In this document: positions 1-7,933 of the stretch, piece after piece
Numbering within the stretch: the stretch's first letter is position 1
Layout: every line of letters begins with the position of its first letter
Assembly (NCBI GenBank): GCA_964636325.1
Contig: CAZWRV010000121.1
Location: forward strand, 1-16,832
Origin: CAZWRV01 sp964636325
GTDB taxonomy: Bacteria; Verrucomicrobiota; Lentisphaeria; Victivallales; GWF2-50-93
DNA length: 16,832 nt
Reading direction: 5' to 3'
Made by a program: the position numbers and the translations under genes
Notes under the pieces: model-generated
Databases searched by the model: none
Told to the model about the DNA's origin: nothing
The model's input: only the letters and a program-made list of their open reading frames with translations

Positions 1-19
1 CGAAGCCGTGCTGAGCCGC

Positions 20-38
20 GGTTGAGCTTGGCTCAACC
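20..38. other. Stem-loop downstream of hisD
   Basis: An 8-bp perfect stem (GGTTGAGC at 20-27 with GCTCAACC at 31-38) closes a 3-nt loop, about 54 bp past the hisD stop codon. No T tract follows on the minus strand, so it is not a canonical intrinsic terminator, although it could stabilise the hisD mRNA 3' end. Between it and hisD the 9-mer ACGACAAAG occurs twice, 12 bp apart (48-56 and 60-68). Nothing else is visible in the first 91 bases. Confidence 0.4.
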
Positions 39-91
39 CTTCGGAAGACGACAAAGATAACGACAAAGTTCGCGACAGAGACGGGCGAGTT

Positions 92-1381
92 TCAGAGGAG
101 GCGTATCCCTGCGCTCCTGCCGTGGGCCTGCAGCCCCTCGACCTCCGCGAACTTCGCAATGGCGGGATATTCCCTGGCTAGCGCGTCCTTAGTGTAGGCG
201 AGAATGCTCGACCTCCGGAAGAAGTCCTCGACGCGCAGGCCGCTGAAATATCTCGCCGAGCCTCCTGTCGGCAGGACATGGCTCGGCCCGGCGACGAAAT
301 CGCCGACGGGCTCTGGCGTCCATTCGCCGATGAAGACGGCGCCGGCGGCCTGAATGCCTTCCGCGAGTTTCGCGGCGCCGGCGCAGAATATCTCAAGGTG
401 CTCCGGCGCATATGAGTTCGCGATCTCGACGGCATGGGCCATGTCCTTCACCTGGATGAAGAACATACCCCTTTCCATGACCTTCAGAAGTCCGGGGGAC
501 TGCTTGAGCAGGGAGGCCTGGCGCTTCACGCAAGCAGCGGTTATCCGCAGGAAGTCAGACGAGTCGGAGACGACGACCGCCTGCTCGTGCCCGGTTCCGT
601 GCTCGGCCTGGGAAAGGAGATCCGCGGCTGCGAAGTCGGGATTCCCTTTCCCGTCCGCGATGACCATAATCTCCGACGGACCCGCGATCATGTCGATGGC
701 GACTTCGCCGAAGGCCATCTTCTTCGCCGCGGTCACGAACGCGTTTCCAGGGCCGACTATTTTTTCCACTTTCTTCACTGTCTCAGTGCCGTATGCGAGC
801 GCCGCTATCGCGTAGACGCCGCCGAGCCTGTAGATTTCCGTCGCGCCGGCCGCGGACATCGCATAAAGCATTTCCGGAAGCAGTCTGCCGCCCTTGCCGG
901 GGGGAGTGACCGCCACAATCTCCTTCACTCCTGCTGCCTTGGCGATGCATATCGTATGGAGGGAAGTCGATACGAGCGGAGAAAAGCCTCCGGGAATATA
1001 GACACCGATACGCCTGTATGGAGCGAACTGCTCGCCCATGACGACGCCTTTGCGAGGAGAGCTTTTCCAGGAGCGGGGAATCCGTGACTTCGCGAAGGAC
1101 GCTATGTTCTTCGCGGCAAGAGCGACTGCCTTCTTCAGTGCCGGCGAAGTCCTCGCGGAGGCCGACGATATCTCGTCCGCTCGGACAACGAATTCGGACG
1201 CCTTCATGCGCGCCTTGTCGAACTTCAGGGCGTATCTGCTCACGGCCTTGTCGCCGTTCCTCCTGACATCCTCCATTATCTTTCGCACCGGCTCCTCGAT
1301 CTCCGGAGGATAGGCGCAGCGGCTAGAGAGCCCCGCGATCTGCCTTGAAAAGTCACGGCTCATGTATGTGATGAACTTCAT
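92..1381 (-). CDS. hisD: Histidinol dehydrogenase
   Basis: This enzyme performs the last two steps of histidine synthesis in the cytoplasm: the NAD-dependent, zinc-dependent four-electron oxidation of L-histidinol to L-histidine. At 429 residues it is the usual family length (E. coli 434). The family signature IVGPGNAFVTAAKK lies at about 208-221, followed by IDMIAGPSE (229-237). The zinc and catalytic residues are all in place: Q258 and H261 in LLSQAEHG, E327-H328 in APEHLEI, D361 in PVGDFVAGPSH, and H420 in LQAHGRSAG. The frame stays open upstream to 1447, but the ATG at 1381 is preferred because it gives the family N-terminus and lies about 38 bp below a good promoter; the Shine-Dalgarno is weak. 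No other his gene is adjacent, so histidine genes appear scattered in this genome. It is divergent from the kinase. Confidence 0.96.
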   Translation of the reverse strand: MKFITYMSRDFSRQIAGLSSRCAYPPEIEEPVRKIMEDVRRNGDKAVSRYALKFDKARMKASEFVVRADEISSASARTSPALKKAVALAAKNIASFAKSRIPRSWKSSPRKGVVMGEQFAPYRRIGVYIPGGFSPLVSTSLHTICIAKAAGVKEIVAVTPPGKGGRLLPEMLYAMSAAGATEIYRLGGVYAIAALAYGTETVKKVEKIVGPGNAFVTAAKKMAFGEVAIDMIAGPSEIMVIADGKGNPDFAAADLLSQAEHGTGHEQAVVVSDSSDFLRITAACVKRQASLLKQSPGLLKVMERGMFFIQVKDMAHAVEIANSYAPEHLEIFCAGAAKLAEGIQAAGAVFIGEWTPEPVGDFVAGPSHVLPTGGSARYFSGLRVEDFFRRSSILAYTKDALAREYPAIAKFAEVEGLQAHGRSAGIRLL

Positions 1382-1419
1382 TTTGCCCCTGCTGTGAGAA
1401 AAAATTTTCACGCTAAATG

Positions 1420-1447
1420 AGTATACATTCAAACAGTCGAAAATCAA
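1420..1447 (-). promoter_or_regulatory. Probable sigma-70-type promoter of hisD
   Basis: Read on the minus strand, TTGATT (1447-1442) and TATACT (1425-1420) are separated by 16 bp. This is a 4/6 match to -35 and a 5/6 match to -10. The predicted transcript would start near 1413, leaving a leader of about 32 nt before the ATG at 1381. The placement excludes the upstream-extended reading frame that begins at 1447. Confidence 0.55.
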
Positions 1448-1688
1448 CAGGGAGGGAAAGGACTGACGGTGTCATGGGGCCTGGGGAAGTCGAAGATCAC
1501 GCACTACTCCGAGCCGTAGGATGGATTGGTGAAGCAGAGCCGGTCTCGGAGATGAAAGCCGCCATACTCCATAATTTCGAATCTGCATGCATTCTAATCA
1601 AAAACTGTCCTCGCGCGCTCGAAAAAGGCGGGATATGGATTATAATATGTCCTTTTCAGTAATTCCGGCTCTTTCAATCGGCAACAAC
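1448..1688. other. Divergent intergenic region with no supported gene
   Basis: About 240 bp between the hisD promoter and the inverted repeat before the kinase. An open frame on the plus strand (1417-1662, 81 codons) runs through it. It has no ribosome-binding site, no recognisable motif, and its first codons overlap the hisD promoter, so I do not call it a gene. A perfect TATAAT stands at 1641-1646 without a convincing -35 box. The 8-bp palindrome TGCATGCA lies near 1584. Confidence 0.4.
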
Positions 1689-1732
1689 GGTAAATATTCA
1701 GTGAACTACGCCCTTTCACTATAATATTTACC
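1689..1732. repeat. Long imperfect inverted repeat before the kinase gene
   Basis: Outer arms GGTAAATATT (1689-1698) and AATATTTACC (1723-1732) pair over 10 bp. Inner arms AGTGAA (1700-1705) and TTCACT (1715-1720) pair over 6 bp. The loop is 9 nt, with a 1-nt/2-nt internal bulge. The right arm overlaps the candidate -10 box of the kinase. It could act as an operator dyad or, if transcribed from further upstream, as an RNA hairpin. No T tract follows, so termination is unlikely. Confidence 0.65.
1720..1725 (+). promoter_or_regulatory. Candidate -10 box for the kinase gene
   Basis: A perfect TATAAT sits 26 bp before the kinase ATG. The hexamer 17 bp upstream (TTCAGT) is a poor -35 match. The box lies inside the right half of the inverted repeat, so protein binding to the dyad would block it. 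If used, the transcript would begin near 1732 and consist almost only of the 1734-1748 hairpin before the start codon. Confidence 0.35.
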
Positions 1733-1733
1733 A

Positions 1734-1748
1734 GCAACGCTGCGTTGC
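1734..1748 (+). promoter_or_regulatory. Hairpin directly before the kinase start codon
   Basis: GCAACG (1734-1739) pairs with CGTTGC (1743-1748) around the 3-nt loop CTG. It ends 3 nt before the ATG at 1752 and occupies the place where a Shine-Dalgarno would normally lie; none is visible. It could restrict translation initiation. This reading is inferred from position only. Confidence 0.45.
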
Positions 1749-1751
1749 GCC

Positions 1752-3323
1752 ATGGACATATTGACCATAATAACGGACGTCTTTCTCGGGATATTCAAGA
1801 CCGTGATAGGCATCATCTTCACGGCCTGGGACAAGGTGATGACCAGCGGCCTCTCACCTGACTGGCCGTCGCTGATCTCCTGGACGGTCTTCTGGGCCTT
1901 CCTGCTCGGGAGCCCTTTCGCGGCGGCGTCGGTGGCTGAGTCGCGCGGCAGGAACAGGCTGCTGCACTTCATGGGCGGGCTGATTGCGCCGTGGATATAT
2001 CCTGTCACGATTTTCTTCATGCTGCCGAGGATCACTGAGCTCCACGAAGATGAGAAGGCCAAGGCGGAGGAGGAAGGCTTGGACAAGGCTCCGGAGAATG
2101 CCGTGCCCGACTCCAAGCTCAAGGAAGCAGGGACGGGCGGTGTGGACGCTTCCCTCGAAAACGTGGTGGAGTTCAACCAGAAGTTCTTCTCCGGCATCTC
2201 CGCCGACGAGGCTGGAAACCCGCTAGGCCCCTACATAATCGAGATGGCGGACGGGCGCAGGGTCGAGATCGCAAGGATCGTCAGCGCTTTGCCGGACGTC
2301 TTCGTCGGCGAGACATTTGAAGGCGACAAGAAGCGCACCGTAAGATTCCCCTACAGCAAGATAAAGTCCTGCCGCAAGATCGAGATGGACACGGGCAAGG
2401 CCACCTCATACGAATCGTCCTTGACGCAGGCCGTGTCCGACGGCGCCTCCATGCTGCAGTCGCAGGAGACGGACCTTCTCAATTCCGGCAACATCATAGG
2501 CAACTGCCGGATCGATCGGATGCTAGGCTGCGGCGGCATGGGGATAGTATACCTGGGGCACCACACGGTGCTGGACCTGCCGGTCGCGGTCAAGGTCTTC
2601 TCGGCGATGATATTCCAGAACAAGGGGACAGACGAATATTCGCCCGAGCGCTTCCTGAGGGAGGCCAAGCTGGCGGCCAAGATCAAGCACCCGAACGTGG
2701 TGTCGGTCATGGACGCTGGCTTCGACAAGATAAGGAACCTCTACTATATAATCATGGAATATGTGGAGGGCGGAACGATAAGGGAGGTGATCAACAAGCA
2801 CGGGCCGCTGGACGAGCAGAACGCGCTTAGCATCATAATCTCGGTCGCCAAGGCGCTGAGCATCGCCAACCGCAACGGCATCATCCACAGGGACATCAAG
2901 CCGGACAACATCATGCTGACGTCCGACGGCGTGGTGAAGCTCGCCGACCTGGGCCTCGGCAAGGAGATACAGCAGGCGGACAAGAACACGACCACCACGG
3001 AGGGCACAACGCTCGGCTCGCCCGCATACATGAGCCCGGAGCAGGCCCGCGACTTCAAGAGCGCGGACATCCGCTCCGACATCTACAGCCTCGGCGCCAC
3101 TCTCTACCACCTCATCACAGGCGAACTCCCATTCCGCGGCGACAACGCCATCAACACCATCCTCAAGGTCATCAACGACCCGGTTCCGGATCCCAGGAAC
3201 ATCAGGCCGGAGCTCTCCGACGGCATAGCCGAGATGTGCATAAAGATGATGGACAAGGAGCCCGGGAAGCGCTATCAGACCCCCGAGGAAGTGATCGAAG
3301 CCACGGAAGCGCTCAGAAAATGA
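1752..3323 (+). CDS. Membrane-anchored Hanks-type Ser/Thr protein kinase
   Basis: The kinase domain occupies about residues 250-523 and looks catalytically competent. It has a glycine loop GCGGMG (259-264), the VAVK lysine K281, the alpha-C glutamate E304, the catalytic loop HRDIKPDN (379-386, D381), DLG in place of DFG (399-401) and SPE (428-430). Three hydrophobic stretches (about 6-26, 42-62, 72-93) precede it. An acidic linker and a compact segment of about 155-215 with no family I recognise come next. The kinase is therefore at the C-terminal end behind the membrane segments, the reverse of PknB-type kinases, and no extracellular sensor domain is present. Substrates are unknown. The start at 1752 keeps the first membrane segment but has no Shine-Dalgarno. 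The gene stands alone, divergent from hisD. Confidence 0.93.
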   Translation: MDILTIITDVFLGIFKTVIGIIFTAWDKVMTSGLSPDWPSLISWTVFWAFLLGSPFAAASVAESRGRNRLLHFMGGLIAPWIYPVTIFFMLPRITELHEDEKAKAEEEGLDKAPENAVPDSKLKEAGTGGVDASLENVVEFNQKFFSGISADEAGNPLGPYIIEMADGRRVEIARIVSALPDVFVGETFEGDKKRTVRFPYSKIKSCRKIEMDTGKATSYESSLTQAVSDGASMLQSQETDLLNSGNIIGNCRIDRMLGCGGMGIVYLGHHTVLDLPVAVKVFSAMIFQNKGTDEYSPERFLREAKLAAKIKHPNVVSVMDAGFDKIRNLYYIIMEYVEGGTIREVINKHGPLDEQNALSIIISVAKALSIANRNGIIHRDIKPDNIMLTSDGVVKLADLGLGKEIQQADKNTTTTEGTTLGSPAYMSPEQARDFKSADIRSDIYSLGATLYHLITGELPFRGDNAINTILKVINDPVPDPRNIRPELSDGIAEMCIKMMDKEPGKRYQTPEEVIEATEALRK

Positions 3324-3401
3324 TCGCCGTTCACTTGATTTCGAGCCCCCCCATGAAGTTGAACTTACATCCAACTGTTATCCTTTAATGATTTTTGCCG
3401 T

Positions 3402-3611
3402 GCCCGATATCGCCATATATTATACGCTTTACGCATATTTCGATTCCCTCATCCTGGAGGGATGAAAGACAGTAGCCGGGGGTTGAGCCTAGCGACACCC
3501 CCGGGTCAAAGGGAAAGTCAAATCGCACCCTGAAGGGGTGCCAGAATCAAACGTTAAAATAATAATTCGGACGTCAAAACAAATTTCAAGGTAGATAGCC
3601 CGATATCGCCA
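3402..3611. repeat. 14-bp direct repeats flanking hairpin cluster A
   Basis: GCCCGATATCGCCA occurs at 3402-3415 and again at 3598-3611, 196 bp apart, on either side of the first hairpin cluster. The flanking bases differ on both sides, so the match is exactly 14 bp. Each copy contains the palindrome CGATATCG. It could be a target-site duplication around an inserted element or part of a repeated unit; no transposase is present. Confidence 0.6.
3449..3541. repeat. Hairpin cluster A (three stem-loops)
   Basis: Three stem-loops lie in 93 bp of gene-free DNA after the kinase. The first is TCATCC/GGATGA (3449-3454 with 3460-3465, loop TGGAG). The second is CCGGGGGT/ACCCCCGG (3476-3483 with 3497-3504, 13-nt loop). 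The third is GCACCC/GGGTGC (3525-3530 with 3536-3541, loop TGAAG). The stems differ in sequence while two loops are versions of TGAAG, the same loop found in cluster B. The remaining 3324-3448 and 3542-3620 hold no gene. Confidence 0.7.
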
Positions 3612-3624
3612 GGTAAGCAGTTCT

Positions 3625-3673
3625 GCGAACATTCGCATAACTCGGATAACCGCCCGGAAAAGCGAATATTCGT
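3625..3673. promoter_or_regulatory. Twin palindromes, possible operator pair
   Basis: GCGAACATTCGC (3625-3636) and GCGAATATTCGT (3662-3673) share the form GCGAAYATTCGY and are spaced 37 bp start to start. The second ends 21 bp before the ATG of the small membrane protein and abuts an AT-rich TATATATA stretch that could hold its -10 region. Two similar dyads upstream of one gene suggest binding of a dimeric regulator, which I cannot identify. Confidence 0.4.
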
Positions 3674-3694
3674 ATATATACAGTTAGAAATATA

Positions 3695-4078
3695 ATGAAT
3701 ATGAAATATTTTATGATTATCTTCTTTTTGATTCTTCTTCTAAGTCTTATTGCCATCATTCATTCACACATTGAGTTAAGGTATTGTTACAAATCATCGT
3801 ATCCTGACGTAACTGAACTTAGAAAATATTATTACTCTAGTAATTCTTCAGTAAGGGAAAAACAAATAGTTTATGAATGGCAAAAAAGATTAGATGATAC
3901 AACATATTCATTATATAAGGAAAGCTATAAGGCGCATAGATTTTATCTTTTCTTCCTTTATCCAATCGCCATATTAGCCTTATGTTCATTTCTAATTTCA
4001 TTTTTTGAATTAAAGAAACAAAAGAACACATATTCTAACGAGATGCCTACTGCTGATGGAGACCACAGCAGAGGCTAA
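3695..4078 (+). CDS. Small two-TM membrane protein, unknown function
   Basis: I do not recognise this 127-residue protein. Two hydrophobic segments (about 5-23 and 83-105) enclose a polar loop rich in Tyr, Ser, Lys and Arg, predicted to lie on one side of the membrane. The C-terminal tail (106-127) is polar. The gene is clearly richer in A and T than every neighbour, and hairpin clusters lie on both sides, which suggests acquisition by transfer or an unconstrained orphan. No Shine-Dalgarno is visible; a second ATG at 3701 is equally possible as the start. Support for coding is the membrane-protein pattern over its full length and the twin palindromes upstream. No database relation is claimed. 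Confidence 0.6.
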   Translation: MNMKYFMIIFFLILLLSLIAIIHSHIELRYCYKSSYPDVTELRKYYYSSNSSVREKQIVYEWQKRLDDTTYSLYKESYKAHRFYLFFLYPIAILALCSFLISFFELKKQKNTYSNEMPTADGDHSRG

Positions 4079-4114
4079 TCGTTCTCTGTGATGAAAAAGT
4101 TAAACAGCTCGGCA

Positions 4115-4544
4115 GGGCTGCAAGCCCGAAATTCCTCAGCCTGGGGTGAAGCCCCAGGAATGGAATGATCCCCATGAAACCAAGCGCTGTAGGTGCGGAA
4201 TAATATTGGGATTGGCCTGCCCGTTCCTCTTTTTATTGCGGGCTTACAGCCCTTTTCTATTTGTTGTTTTCGTTTTCCCCAGGGCGTTGCATGGGCTTAG
4301 GAATCCTGCGAATTATAAATCTGATTGTGTATCTGCCCCGTTAGGCGGCAGGATTCTATAAAGCCTTGGGTTTCAACCCAAGGAAATAGCGTAAAAATGA
4401 TTTCCGTCCTGAGGGGACGGGGTAAATGTTTGAATGCCTGAAATTTTCAGAAATGCCTCGCCCCTTCAGGGCGAATAAATATGGATTACTGTTTCCCCGT
4501 GGTTGAAACCACGGGCTATATAGAACCTAATCCCTGCGGGATTA
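4115..4544. repeat. Hairpin cluster B (eight short stem-loops)
   Basis: The 528 bp between the small membrane protein and ileS contain a run of perfect stem-loops with different stems. Loops of 3 nt: GGGCT/AGCCC at 4115-4127 and 4240-4252, and TAATCCC/GGGATTA at 4528-4544. Loops of 4 nt: CCTTGGGT/ACCCAAGG at 4364-4383 (TTCA) and CCCGTGGT/ACCACGGG at 4496-4515 (TGAA). Loops of 5 nt: CCTGGGG/CCCCAGG at 4140-4158 (TGAAG), CCGTCC/GGACGG at 4404-4420 (TGAGG) and TCGCCC/GGGCGA at 4458-4474 (CTTCA). GAATCCTGC (4301-4309) also pairs with GCAGGATTC (4348-4356) over a longer loop. Loops fall into few sequences or their reverse complements while stems vary. No gene is supported here. Confidence 0.75.
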
Positions 4545-4556
4545 CATTGTCAAACT

Positions 4557-4562
4557 TATAAT
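4557..4562 (+). promoter_or_regulatory. Candidate -10 box for ileS
   Basis: A perfect TATAAT lies 44 bp before the ileS ATG, just beyond the last hairpin of cluster B. No good -35 hexamer stands 16-18 bp upstream. Predicted transcript start is near 4569, giving a leader of about 38 nt. Confidence 0.35.
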
Positions 4563-4606
4563 TTCATACCCCAGCTTAACGGTTACGAAGAAAGTGTGGC
4601 ATAATT

Positions 4607-7735
<3,129 letters not shown>

Positions 7736-7827
7736 AAATTTATTGTGTCGCATCATTGAATTTTATTTTTCATATAGCAGATTGATGTCTGCTTCTGCCA
7801 AGACGCGGAGGCAGCATGCTATGCGGA

Positions 7828-7888
7828 TTATGCTCATTTGGCGTTAAAATTGACATTTTGACGAGCGAGATTTGGGGAATGAGCATAA
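7828..7888. repeat. 11-bp inverted repeat between ileS and the zinc-ribbon gene
   Basis: TTATGCTCATT (7828-7838) and AATGAGCATAA (7878-7888) are perfect reverse complements separated by 39 bp. The interval contains TTGACA (7850-7855), but no -10 box stands at a proper distance. It is the main structure in the 198-bp gap 7736-7933, which has no gene. It may be a two-site operator for the downstream gene; function is not shown. Confidence 0.5.
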
Positions 7889-7933
7889 GCAAACTGCGCC
7901 CTTCGCAGAATCCATGTTTTGAAGGTTTGAAAG

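Noticed and set aside
1382..1447. Upstream extension of hisD by 22 codons
   Set aside because: The added residues match no HisD N-terminus and would lie upstream of the predicted transcript start.
1417..1662. 81-codon open frame between hisD and the kinase
   Set aside because: It overlaps the hisD promoter, has no ribosome-binding site and shows no domain, signal or membrane pattern.
3357..3376. AGTTG/CAACT stem after the kinase as a terminator
   Set aside because: Only 5 bp, AT-rich, and no T tract directly after it.
3625..3636. LexA/SOS box
   Set aside because: The half-sites (GCGAA/TTCGC) and 2-bp centre do not fit the known CGAAC-N4-GTTCG form, and the downstream gene has no SOS-like function.
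4146..4361. 71-codon open frame within hairpin cluster B
   Set aside because: It runs through the inverted repeats, so its codons are dictated by the stem-loops, and there is no start signal.
4115..4544. CRISPR array
   Set aside because: No repeat unit of constant sequence and no regular spacing; the units are independent stem-loops with different stems.
4597..4605. Extended -10 like TGGCATAAT just before the ileS ATG
   Set aside because: Transcription from it would start inside the coding region, after the start codon that gives the family N-terminus.
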